Positions 53,169-64,000 of a DNA stretch of 64,000 nt are shown piece by piece (positions within the stretch are counted from its first letter, which is position 1; every line of letters begins with the position of its first letter). The stretch is from positions 4,552,990-4,616,989 of the forward strand of contig NC_087387.1 of assembly GCF_963675165.1 (NCBI RefSeq). The letters run 5' to 3'. Below the pieces are notes generated by a model. That model was not told the origin of the DNA, made no database searches, and saw nothing but the letters and a program-made list of their open reading frames with translations. The translations under genes and the position numbers were made by a program. Source of the DNA: Halichondria panicea. Its lineage: Eukaryota; Porifera; Demospongiae; Suberitida; Halichondriidae.

Positions 53169-56100
53169 TCAAGCTGCTGTAAGGGAGTCATCAATCTCAG
53201 GGAAGCTCTTGTAGAACTCCTACACAGGGAAATAGCATTCCATAAAATCCAACAAAATAGCCAATGATTGAATGACTCGTACAACTGTACAACATGATTT
53301 AGCTGCTTTTTAAAAATGAGGGTATATAGAATTAAAACTCAATCACTACAGGATAAAAGAATCACCTAGCTACAAGCAGAATTGTATCGCCTCAATTGAG
53401 TGCAATGCACACTCATGACACTATAAATCATCACCACCTTATAGAGCATAGTCGCCTGGTGCACACCGCTAGTACAGGACATCTCCCTGATAGAGTGCAT
53501 GCTCAGCTGAGGGGTCCCAATATCCACTGTCCTCACTCCAAGCTCAGCGGAAATGATTGGACCAATGGTGGAGCCACAAGCACTGTCGTTACGAACAGCC
53601 ACATCTTGAAGGGGCACTCCACACCTGGAGGCTACCTCACGTAGGATGGAGGCTGTGATGGCCGTGGTGGCATAGCGTTGGTTGGCGTTGAACTTGAGCA
53701 CAACACCCTGTGTGTGTCATATGGGTGGGTAACTCAATGCTACTAAAACACTCTACTGACTAGTGTTATACACATAATTCTATCAGTGTACGTTGTATAC
53801 ATGGTGTACATATACTGACCTCGTGAAGCATTGGTTGATGATTGACCTCGTGCTTTTCCCTGTAAACAAAACACAATACCACATGATAAACAAACACCAC
53901 TTTCATCACTAATCTGATAAACATTATGAGTGTTAATACTTTTCTTAATAATAAAAAGGATATTTCTTATACGATACTCGCTTACGGGTAGTTGGGGTGT
54001 ATGGCGTGTGCCTGGTCAGCACTGACCACCAGGGACTTTGGTATGGCCTCCTCGAAAGCCACAGGGGAACCCCCTAACAAGATATGAGGAGAGAAGTTAG
54101 ACCATAGTTATAGTATTATTATAGCTGACAATTATACGAGCCAATAGTTTCACAGACTTCAATGTACACTTGTACAAAAGTTGATTTGTATACACAAGCG
54201 TGCATCTAATATACTTCTGATACTCTATAATCAAATCATGTACAGTACCTGCACTGATTCTCCTATAATCAAATCATGTACAGTACCTGCACTGATTCTC
54301 CTGAGTATCCACTCAGTGATGGAGGACTGAGCTCCCTGTGTGCTCGTCGAACCAACCTGTAACACAAGACGAGAATAAAATTAAGTCAAGATACTGATCA
54401 ACGTACAAACACTACCAGTGTACACAGCCCTCGACTCATTAATGATCAGTTTTACGTACGTATGTACATCTTGTTACGCAATACACTGGCTGATAATTAC
54501 CTCCTCGTTGTCATAGAGACAGAGCATCCTGACGTTCTTGTCGTCAGGCAGAGAGTCCATGGATTGAACCAAACCCTATAGATATAATACTATCATACGG
54601 AACCAGAATACAAAGCCTGTGCGGAATTTGTTAATAGTGACCCAAACAATAGATCGACTCTATCAAGAAGCCTGCTATGAATGAATATACATGTACCTGT
54701 AGGCCAGTGTAGCAGTTCATGAGGTTGTCAATACGAGGGGCAAAGATGAACTCCTTCAAAGCTCCACCGAGAGTCTGTGTGCATGAGAGGAAACCATGAC
54801 TTAGTAACACACACGAAGGATGTGATACTTACAGCAGGCTGGTGGTCAGCAAGGAAGAGTTCAAAGTCCAGGATATCGTCTGGCTTACAGTTCAGCTGGT
54901 TGCTTAGCAACCACTGGAGCATCGGAGGGTGATGAGAGCACTGGGAAAAAGAAATGGTGTACCAGCACATGTATGATAAATATTAATTTTTATCGATTTC
55001 TATTGATCCGTACACACTAGGGTCTATGGACAGACCCTGCAATCATCTGTACTTGGCTATCTTAGGGGTTTATTAGGTTTGAACCCTCAATGAAGTACTC
55101 CCCTATAAGGCCTAGGCTGTGTCTTGGGAATGCATACAACTGCCCCTGGGTACAAACCCAATACACCCCTAAGATAGCCAGAGGAGGTGTGACACACTTA
55201 TCTTTTCTCATTCAAGTAGCTATAATTATTATTATCAGCATGTATGGAGTTTTGATAATTGTTTAGGGGTATAGGGTGTCTCTTCAAAAAACTCTGATCA
55301 AAAAAATGTTACACACAGAAACTGATAGCATTGATTAATTAGCGACCGTAATGAGCACATGTACGTACACATTGTCAGTTTAACAGTGGGTACGGTAAGT
55401 GCTACCTACCAGTGCTCCCTTTGCAGCCCCACTGGGAATGCCCTCCAACTTCTCCTGTGCAGTGGTGGCCAGCACTGGGATACTGCATGAGCATGAACAG
55501 ATACAACATATCAATACCGGGATGAATAGCAGTGCATGCTAAAATCGTGCATGGTATTACTTGACTACCACAGAATCATGCCTTTTAGGTATGGGTCCCC
55601 TTAATTGTATTATAATTTATGCATGCATTGTTGCAAACAATTATGGGATATATATATCCTAAAACTATGTACATGTATGCCGTAATAGTCTCGTAAACAG
55701 TTCAACACTCACATGTGGGTTTCCTTGTTAGGTCCAAACTTGTCATTGTGGTCCCTCTGAAGGTGGATGCAGATGTTGGGCACTCGCAGAATGGGCTCGT
55801 CAATGTGGACCAGGCGATGAACCAGACCACCATCTTTCTGTATAGGGGTAGGGGACAAGCTTTATAACAGTAGACTACTACAGCTTCTTAGTGAATTTAG
55901 TACACACACAATGACATACGATTAACTAACCCGTTAAGGTGACATATTTTCACAGGTACATTAAGCAAATTCACTGTTATGTTTAGCTCATTTAGGTATC
56001 ATTTAGCTGGTATTAAATTCTGCTCAAGGTTGTGAAATTAATGTTATTCATAGCGTTTCTAATCATGCGCAACTTGAGATTCATTGTATTTTCCAATTAT

Positions 56101-59100
56101 CTGCATACAGCTAGGTACACATTTTTGGGATCTTACTCTCATTCGCAGAAATTAATACTCGCGAAAATAATTTATGTTACCTTAAGGTATTCCAAAAACA
56201 CAACCATGCATGCATGCAGCACTGTTAGTAGTTTTGAGGCAAACTATTAGACACTAAGAAAATGCTCTCTAGAATAGTTAACTACACGTACCTTAAACTA
56301 TAGGATACATTAATCTAGTAATAGTTCCACACTGAACTTCAAATGGCGTATCATAAAGAGGCTTCAATCTACTTTACTCAGCTATAAAACTTTTCCTAGA
56401 ATCAAAAGCGTTCTTACAAGGAAGTAGCGGGTAAAAAACCTTTTGCGAATGAGCCAAATCAGCAGAACATTTGACCTTTTGCGATCTAACTATTGCGTTC
56501 TGGCAAGGGTCGTGTGTATTTACTAGTAATAGTTTAGGTTTTGCGATTGCAAATTGATCAACCCTTGCAAAGTTCGAGGTGGCTGTATCAGAAAATAGCC
56601 GCAGCTAAAAAGCAATCCTACCTCAAATCTAATGACTAATTTTGCGGTTCTGTCTCTAAGATAACGAGTCATTAATTTTATGCTCTTTATTTAAGTGTAA
56701 TCCGACGCACACCCAAAACGTCATATCCAGTCGTAATAAAAAATCTAGTTTGTGGCAGAACTGACCAGTATATATATATATACGAAATCAGCGAGTTTTC
56801 AAGTGTGCAGTAAAGATCAAGCTATATAGCAATCCGTGCCAAACGAAACAACCGGTATATATCGAGGTGACCATACTTCAGAGAGCCGGATTAGCGAGAG
56901 TCTATTATATACCTCACACAATGATCACCATACCATTGTGCGCAAAAATCACCCCAATTGCACACGAATAATTATATACATGCATGCATTAATTGAGCTA
57001 CACATTTGGACAGTTAGTTAACAAAAAGTTCAACAACTTCAAATGGCGAATCATCTGCAGAATTTGACGAGCCACCACAAATCCTTAACTCTATATTATC
57101 TGTAGTCGGTTGAGAGAGTTGCTTGCAGAACCACGGTGGGTTGTTGAACGCACAGCAAGTACTGGTAGCCCCACATCCCTGACCGTCCCAGAGTGGATCA
57201 CTCGGATAAAACAGACCAGGTGAGAAAGAGCCCTCTCCTCTAATAGCAGAGTCGCAGAAGTAGTCATTACCAACAAAAGAAGGCACGGTACCACGATATC
57301 CATTGTTCGAACAAGGACAAATGCTAGTAGAAAAATACGAACCTTCATTCACCGCACCAGCAAACGACCAGATGTGTTTTCGTGGAGACTGTCCATGTGT
57401 CAGACTAATACCATCAATGTAATAACTATCAATACCTCTGGACTGTCGACTGAAAGCATCTGGAGAGCCAATTTGATATCCCAGTATTCTACCACATACA
57501 CGAGAATATCTAGCTCCATTAGTAGCGAAAGTGGTGGAGGTACAACCACTAAGACGGTCCGGCCTACCACATGCACGGTACGGTGTTGTTGTCCTAGTTA
57601 TCAATTTAAATCCGACTGGGCATTGGTGATTCGATTTAGTCATGTCAATGTCAGCCACTTTCATCCATCCTCCTCTGCTACCACAACAGGTTCGATCCAT
57701 GTCACAGTAACCTTGCTGCTGGGTTACCAGGGCCACCCTGTATCCAATAATAATCTGATAGTTTTGAGGCCGCGTAAAGATCTTGACAGGATGAAGCTGG
57801 AGTATTGGAAGACCCCATGGAATTCTGTTGTTTGAGACATTGTACTTTTTTTGTCAAATTGCTAAGAGATTCAAAAATATTTTCGAGGATCTTTTCATTA
57901 GTAGAATATTCAGTTTCATTTCCTTCCAAGAGAGAGTCATCTATCTCACTTTTCCAAGCTGCTCACGGTGGAATTGCACTATACATAAACAAAATAATTA
58001 ATTAATTTGCTAATTATTACATAGACTTACCATGAGTTCGTAGTACAGTTCGTGCTAAATCGTAATTCTGTGCTCTTGCAATTTCCTCGACGTCATTCCT
58101 GGAAGCACACTGATTGTCAAACACCACACTAACACTGTAGTCGCTGGGCCGTGAGACGACTGGGGCTTGACGACTAGGACTGAGTAGCATCAACACACAC
58201 ACTAGCACGTAGTAAAACTGCATTCTGTACTATACAAAGCAGATTTATTGCTATACATTCTCCTAGAATCAGAATTTATAGAATCTCCACATGCCAGGGA
58301 GGGAGTATCAGGATGTCTACCCCACCTACCACAAGTAAACTTGGGATCGTGATTCTAGATCTTCTTGGGGTTATAGTAAACCTCTTCAAATGTATGTATT
58401 AATTGCTGTGTATTGTTATATTTACACCTCAACATGTGCCTCCAGGATTATGGGCAAAGACAACACCTGTCTTGGCGAACAGGTGTCCTCACACAAATCC
58501 ACAACAATTGACTGTCAATAACAGCTGAGCGCAGCAATTAATGTTACAGACGAATACACCAAATGCAAGAGATGCACTTTTGGTTGAGAAATTGGACACT
58601 TCAAGTTATAGGCATGCAAAATATAAGCATGCAGTTCAGGTTGTTCAAGCAATGTCATTTAAAGATAGCGACAGATAAAATGTCACACCAAAAGGAGATT
58701 TACATGTACCAACCTTGACCATGGCCCTTCCGGCGAGTTTGAGGTCTCTGTCGAACCAGGTGTGCCATATCCCCCCTCCGTAGCACTGCACCCCCACACC
58801 CACGTACCCGTACTTGGTACGACAGCTACGAGGCTTCACCTGCATTGGAGAGGACGCGTGGACAAAAATTAATAATGTGACAAATGATACTAAATATAGT
58901 AACAATGAATGCTATAGTCAGACAAGACTGTTTATATAAGCATTTGCAGGGCAGATCAACAGTGGCCGTAATAAAAAAATGGTGGCCTGCTAAGCTGTGG
59001 AGACATGCAGTCTTACAGAGGAGGTATGTCACGAGTACCTCGATTAGGCTTGGTTACGTTCAGTAAAAGTCATTGTTGCATGTGACTAATTACCTAAATT

Positions 59101-60477
59101 TTTGCCTAATCGAGGTACCCGTGTCGGACCGCCTCTGGGAAACATAATCATAGGGGTTTATTAATATGGCTGTATTAATTATAGGGGATGATACACTTAT
59201 GACCATATTAGGAATACATGTAGGCTTCACTATAGTGACGTCAATTTGAAAGTGGAATGCAAACATTGTTTGCACATTGCTAGCAACACCGAACAGCACA
59301 ATGCTAACTGATTTACCACATGTAGAGTGTACCTTGAGGCAAGGGCTGTCTGTGTGAGCCCCAACAATGGAGAACCCGTTGCCAGGCTTGAACTTGCCCC
59401 CCACAGCAAAAGCAATAATCGTGGAGAAGTTGTTGATCACAAAATACTGCATTTATAAAAAGCATCACAACTAAACACATCGATTTCACATAAAAGCAAA
59501 CACAAAGTGAAAATCTACACACGTAACTAAATTGATGCCAATTATGGAATTGAATGTGTGAACAACAACTTCCTTAATTTGTAATCAAGCCAAAAAAACA
59601 CAAATCACGTAGATGATACTTATCTACTCCTGAAACTATACCCGGTGAATCAAAATGGTCAATTACAGATTGTATAATTCAAGCTTTCCACAAAATTGAT
59701 CTTTACCAACGAATTATTTAACGGATGACCAAACGACATAAATTATGTAATAATTAAACCATTAAACTGAAATTGATACATGTAGAATTATGATCTCCAG
59801 ATTGTACCTTTCCCAAGGGATCAATACTCCAACTGTCTCTCTCCCTGAGCTCAGTGAACCCGGCAGACAGTAGCCGACTCTTACACTCGTCAACAACTGC
59901 ATGGAGAGGGGAGAAAGGTGACAAGGGCAGTCATCCAAACTTGTGCTTTAGTTTGCTCTGAGTTAATGGATTTTTAAAGTGCCAACCTTGAATGAATGAT
60001 ATAGACTGTACGTAACTGAAGGCTTGACAAGAATCAAGACTGTTTGAAGCAGTTTCATTGACTGAGTTACTCTGTTACTATTTTTACATTCACAAAGCAA
60101 ACTAGACAAGCTATGCGCCATAGTATTAATAACTAAGACAAACACTGAAAGCGCCCCAAGGCCATTCAATAGTTCATTATCTATGATTCCATGAGGTACG
60201 CAACTAGTCTAAGCAAGTCTATTTAAGGCTACCATGGTACGGAGAGGGTCCCTTGTTCACAAAGCAGACAAATTCACGAGCAGCTTCTTGAATCACCTTC
60301 TGCAGGGACAAAAAATTAACAAATAATGCAGAAACTAGATCAGATGATATAGTCTAGTACCTACTAGCCTATCCGCATGCAAGCTATCTGCATAGCTATA
60401 AAGCAAAAATTATACTGCAGAACAATTTGCAAATTAATAATGAAGCTCTCCATGACATAATTCCTTGCCTTAGACAT
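53169..60477 (-). CDS. DNPEP: Aspartyl aminopeptidase (M18 family, DNPEP-like)
   Basis: Minus-strand exons: 60477-60469 (putative MSK), 60299-60233, 59896-59808, 59446-59333, 58839-58714, 55837-55713, 55482-55410, 54940-54833, 54774-54697, 54575-54501, 54356-54287, 54073-53986, 53859-53820, 53707-53438, 53219-53169 (TGA); about 460 residues against 475-485 in mammals. It removes N-terminal Asp or Glu from peptides in the cytosol as a two-zinc, dodecameric enzyme. Metal-site motifs present: GAHTDSPC (His), APRIDN (Asp), LYDNEE (Glu pair), SADQAHA (Asp), [10 protein letters not shown] (His). Other landmarks are [23 protein letters not shown] and [11 protein letters not shown]. The first exon is uncertain: MSK followed by a GC donor (AAG/GCAAGG) that keeps phase. 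The large intron 55838-58713 holds another gene on the same strand and a pogo-like relic. Confidence 0.93.
54248..54300. repeat. Tandem duplication covering an aminopeptidase splice donor
   Basis: TCCTATAATCAAATCATGTA followed by CAGTACCTGCACTGATTC occurs twice in tandem (38-bp period). The exon end and donor (minus strand AGTGCAG/GTACTG) are thereby doubled. The exon-proximal donor (exon edge 54287) keeps the frame; the second, 38 bp further, would shift it. Confidence 0.8.
55054..55180. mobile_element. Small MITE-like element (127 bp) in an aminopeptidase intron
   Basis: TGGCTATCTTAGGGGT at 55054-55069 is inverted as ACCCCTAAGATAGCCA at 55165-55180. A second inverted pair (ATTAGGTTTGAACCC / GGGTACAAACCCAAT) lies inside. 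Confidence 0.75.
56540..56912 (-). mobile_element. Decayed inverted copy of the pogo-like element
   Basis: Read on the minus strand it follows the 9042-9509 element block by block: ATAGACTCTCGCTAATCCGG, CTCTCTGAAGTATGG, CACCTCGATATA, GGATATGACGTTTTGGGTGT, AGAACCGCAAAA. One terminus is lost. It lies in the large aminopeptidase intron. Confidence 0.75.
57014..58223 (-). pseudogene. Nested secreted cysteine-rich protein gene, interrupted by a frameshift
   Basis: Exon 1, 58223-58031, begins with a signal peptide ([19 protein letters not shown]). Exon 2 starts at 57958 in phase 1 and has a short coiled coil ([20 protein letters not shown]), then [19 protein letters not shown]. The frame closes at 57702. 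The rest of the domain continues in another frame from about 57720 down to the stop at 57014: [78 protein letters not shown]. The start (CxDLY...YYWIQ...YCDM) recalls fibrinogen-like modules. The rest resembles a Cys-rich extracellular module that I believe is common in sponges and cnidarians. The break, near 57705-57720, needs one inserted or two deleted bases and may be a real mutation or a sequence error. The gene lies wholly inside one aminopeptidase intron on the same strand. Confidence 0.75.
58958..59232. repeat. R1 repeat, diverged copy in an aminopeptidase intron
   Basis: AGTGGCCGTAATAAAAAAAT, GGTGGCCTGCTAAGCTGTGG, AGACATGCAG, then AATATGGCTGTATTAATTAT and GTAGGCTTCACTATAG. The same blocks occur in other R1 copies, with extra sequence inserted. 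Confidence 0.5.
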
Positions 60478-61125
60478 ATTGAGCCTTTGCAAATAGGATA
60501 TTTTAAGCATGCAGTAGACAACTTCTCTTGGTAGAAGTTGGCCTTTCCGGTTTAAAGCCGCGGGCTATACAGGTCAAGGTCCTTGATCAACATTGCCATG
60601 TGATAGCCTCGACTCTGGTCGCGGTCTGGAATCGAGGCTAGCCATGTGACAGATCAGAAGAACAAAGAGGAGGATATGGATGGCAACAGTACTGATCTCT
60701 AGCAAGCTAGCTCTCTGTATTGAAATGGGCTCTGCACTGCAGAGTTAGCTGAACTTAATGTAAGTGTCCATGGGCTGCTGTAGAGCTCTCTCTATACGAT
60801 TGTGAATCTGTCATGTCTTGCATGCCAGAGTTGTTGTTGTTCAATTTAAAATAACTATGTCTGTTTATTAAATGCCAAGTTAAGTATGCAATCTATGGTA
60901 TGATCAACATTAAGTTGTATAGTACAGTAAGTTGTTTTAATATCCCATATGTTAAACCGATGCAAATATACTTTTGTTTTGTCTCAACTAGTACAAACCT
61001 TATAAACCTACACTAATACTGCACTGGTGTGGCGGCTGCTCTATATGTTCAGAGGTTGATTCTCTTGCCCTGTGCCTGTTGCAACTGATTGCTAGCTGTA
61101 TGACTTGTCACTCCTCCACTTGCAG
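60478..61125. promoter_or_regulatory. Divergent promoter region, aminopeptidase / MBD gene
   Basis: The two genes are transcribed apart from within this 650 bp. An imperfect inverted repeat (CATGTGATAGCCTCGACTC ... GAATCGAGGCTAGCCATGTG) at about 60597-60651 surrounds TGGTCGCGGTCTG and lies near the centre. AATGTAAGTG at about 60758 could be the donor of a 5' non-coding exon of the MBD gene, and TTGCAG at 61120-61125 is its acceptor. Confidence 0.5.
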
Positions 61126-61151
61126 ATCGGTGCAGCGTTCCTATACTACTA

Positions 61152-64000
61152 ATGGAGTTGACTTCCTCTTCGTGGGTGGTGGTGCCTCAGGGCTGGCAGA
61201 GGGAGCTGGAGGGGACCATCATCTACTACCTCAGGTGTGAGGCTGCACAATAATTGTCTGCACCACCTGCTTTGCCTTAAGTAGTTGTAGTTATGTATAC
61301 TTCAACCATATTTATATGCTAGCTGATATTGTGATTGTTTTAATTGTTTTAACACTTTTGCTTGATAGAACCACAGATTGTCTTGATCATGTTAGTCTTA
61401 ATAATAATTAATTTTTGCATATGTCTTTTGTTGAACTTCCCTTAGTTAAATACTCAGGTGTCAGAGCTTTGCAGCTCTTAGGCTGTTAATTTACGCTCAC
61501 CTAAATAACATTGCTGTACATTCCTACACCATATTGCAGCACATTGATACCAAGTACACTCACAACTGTTTTTGTGTGTAACCGACTGCAGTGAATGTCA
61601 AAAGACCCATTATCTTGCAAAATGACCTACATGTACATCACTTAATATTCTCACATCATTGAATCCTCGTAGCAATTAATTTACCCTAATGACATCATTG
61701 AATTGTCTTGCTATGCATAGACAATACCATACGTCTTACCATAGATAAACTGATTTGTTTCTTCTCATGCAGTCCTGACAATCGCAAGCTCTCCTCTCTG
61801 GAGGAAGTCATCACTCACCTAGTCTCAGAGGGTACCTGCAAATGTGGCCTTCGATGTCCCGTAGACGTGAAAAAACTGTTCGACTTTGACCCCGATAAAA
61901 TACCTCTACCTGACCACGACGAAAATGTACTGCCCGAACACTCGCACTGCAAAAAAGATCGACGGCCAAAGTTTCGTAAATTTTCAATGAAGTCTCAAAA
62001 GGCAGTTACTCCTGACAAAGCAGGTGCTAAAACTGATGCTGTTTCTCCAGAGTTAAGTGCAAGTACTCCGCCTAAAAAATCTGTCGGTGTGAAACGAACT
62101 ATGTCCTTTGCACTCCTTCCTGAAGTAAGAGTCAGTAAAAAGTTGAAGTTTGCACCAAAAACATTTACAGTCACTTCCTCTAGTAAAATTGACGGGAATA
62201 AAAAGAAACGAAGGTGGTCTTCAGGCAGAATGAAGTTGAAAAATTCATGCCAATCATCTGAAGAGGACGAAGTATCAAAAACGAAAAAACTGATGTCACT
62301 TTTGAAAAAAACAAATATCACCCTCAGTACAGATATTCCCGGCAAGTCAGCGAACAAACAGATGGAGTTAGCGCTTAAATCACCCCCTACAAATTCTGCA
62401 AGTGGTGGTGGTTTTGTACGGTCAAGGTCCCAGAGTGGGTATTGCAATGTACAGGAGATCCTCAAGCAGGCCAAACTGAGTTTGTCTAGAGAGAGTATTC
62501 AAAACCCTATGCTAATTGAAGAACCACTGCCACTGACGCACAACTCAAACAGTGTCTCGGAGAAGTCGTCTGCACCTTCTACTAATAGTAAAGAAAAATT
62601 AGTCAGCAACTCGAGCAAGAGTGGCAGCAACCAAGTTACACCAAGTCCTGAGGAAACCCTTCTCTCTCCTATTATAGCGTTATTAAAAACTAATACAAAT
62701 ATTTCATCTGAGACCCAAAAACACGTTCCAAATAATGCCAGTTCCACGAAGGGAACAAAGATACGTGTAAGAAATCCATTCCAGAAGTCCAAAAATGTGA
62801 CCGCAACGACTAAATCTGACTGTAAAGATTCTGATGTTGATATAAAAACTATGATGTGTATTGACGAAGGAACAACTACCACTGTACTCTCAGAGAGCTG
62901 CAACCAAGCAACTATCAACCACAGTAATCTCAATGAAAATCAATCTGCTGAAAATACATCTTCTCCTATGAGCGTACAGCATGTTGAAAATATGAACTTC
63001 TTGCTATCCAAACAACCTTTTCCCACCATCACTGATCCCCGTGACGATGAACTCGGATACCTCATGGACCAACTTCTCCCAGATCCTATGGATGATATAA
63101 CGACGATGGACTTGGGGGGAGGTGCTCCCGTAGAGAGCGGAGGGAATCATTTACCACCAACTCTGCTAACAACTGAAGTTGAAACAAATGGAATTACGCA
63201 ATTATTTAATGGGAAAACAGTGTCTGAAACTTTTGATGGAAACATGCTAGCGTTGCTTGAAGAAACTTCTTCATTTAAACTTCCTTCCTCTCAAGAACTT
63301 TCCAAATTGATGCAAAATGCAATGGAATTAGCCGATGATACTTCTCAAGTTGCCATGCCTACCAACGACAATGCAAGTAAAGCCTGTTCCGTTCGTTCTT
63401 CTACATCCCCACTTGACTCACCATGCCTTGGGATTGGAGATCAAAATTGTTTGCCTAACTCTCAAAAAATTGAAGCAGACCCTGACCCACTCGAAAAGGT
63501 AAAAATGCTCAAAACTGAGTTGTACATGTGTCATTACTTTTATCTTCGTTGCTATGCAGGTCACAACGTTGCTCCATGCTGAATTGAGTTCAAACGTTCA
63601 AGATCTCAATAGAAGCACTGAGCACAGTATTTGTGATAATGATGACGGCACTTCTCAGAATGAGTCCGCTGAAAACAAACTATATTCCCTGAAGTCAGGT
63701 GCAAGTACTCCATCTTCACCTGGTGGCATTGCCGGCCAAGAAGACATCGATGACGTTAGAATTCAAGAAACCGAACACACTACAATACAGAACAATGGTA
63801 TGCTAAAGTCAGATGATGAGGAGTCAATAACAGACAATTTGTGCAAAGCTGACTCAGCAAATTCTCCGGAGCTCTCTGGACATGATGATATTATGCCACA
63901 ATCCAATGCCGTCTGTTTCGATAGCTTGAAGCCCTCACAAGTCAACCCTACAAATACAAAATCTGAGGCAACCATTCCCGATCTTGAACCACCTTCTCTG
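61152..64000 (+). CDS. Methyl-CpG-binding-domain protein, MBD5/MBD6-like (runs off the window)
   Basis: Exons: 61126-61234 (ATG at 61152), 61773-63498, 63560 to beyond 64000; phases agree and the last frame is open at the edge. The N-terminus reads VVVPQGWQRELEGTIIYYLS, then SLEEVITHLVSEGTCKCGLR-CP. This is the MBD5/6 version of the domain, with its characteristic GTCKCGL-CP and no extra linker; FDFDP follows as in the vertebrate proteins. About 720 further residues are Ser/Thr/Asn-rich and probably disordered, with Lys-rich patches (KKLKFAPK, KKKRRWSSGR) that could be nuclear signals. Vertebrate MBD5/6 do not bind methyl-CpG well but associate through the MBD with the PR-DUB (BAP1-ASXL) histone H2A deubiquitinase. 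The same role here is an inference. A neighbouring divergent gene, the aminopeptidase, shares the promoter region. Confidence 0.88.

Overview
The window looks like nuclear DNA of a demosponge. It is AT-rich and intron-rich, with GT-AG introns of about 40 to 1,600 bp, (CA)n/(TG)n tracts and many small inverted-repeat elements. The gene set is animal: a STAT with an SH2 domain, an MBD5/6-like MBD protein, iPLA2, lysosomal acid lipase and an M18 aminopeptidase. It also has a kinase-kelch fusion and a death-domain Roc-COR protein behind a 2A-like leader, which suit a sponge. No species is assigned. All exon models were built by eye from reading frame, splice sites, phase continuity and family resemblance; no transcript or database was consulted.

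Layout. 0.1-0.85 kb: two copies of one inverted-repeat element. 0.96-2.94 (+): 3' part of a kinase-kelch gene. 3.66-6.68 (+): nine-exon acid lipase. 7.41-13.06 (-): ankyrin/patatin iPLA2 with a triplicated N-terminal exon. 13.29-17.24 (-): PH-domain protein. 17.68-18.38 (+): a membrane-protein reading frame that runs into the next gene. 18.23-23.99 (+): 2A-like leader, three death-fold exons, Roc GTPase, COR and a C-terminal death-like domain. 24.2-24.96: a long foldback element and a hairpin. 25.9-37.5 (+): complete 20-exon STAT. 38.8-40.4 (+): intronless GT4-type glycosyltransferase. 40.8-45.5 and 47.0-51.8 (-): two tandem copies of a large secreted protein of unknown function. 53.2-60.5 (-): aspartyl aminopeptidase, with a secreted cysteine-rich gene nested in one intron on the same strand (57.0-58.2). 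61.15-64.0 (+): MBD5/6-like gene running off the window, divergent from the aminopeptidase.

How the genes relate. There are no operons. The 2A/death/Roc-COR gene and STAT, on the same strand and about 2 kb apart, are both signalling or immune-type genes, but no functional link can be shown from sequence. Lipase and iPLA2 are convergent neighbours that both act on lipids. The aminopeptidase and MBD5/6 genes share a compact divergent promoter region.

The strongest candidate for an undescribed system is 17.68-23.99 kb. A 2A ribosome-skipping motif (DVELNPGP) ends a hydrophobic leader ahead of a multi-death-domain Roc-COR protein. An upstream multi-membrane-span frame enters the leader frame by exactly +1 at a CTT-AGG site. 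One gene could therefore give secretory or membrane-bound and cytosolic forms.
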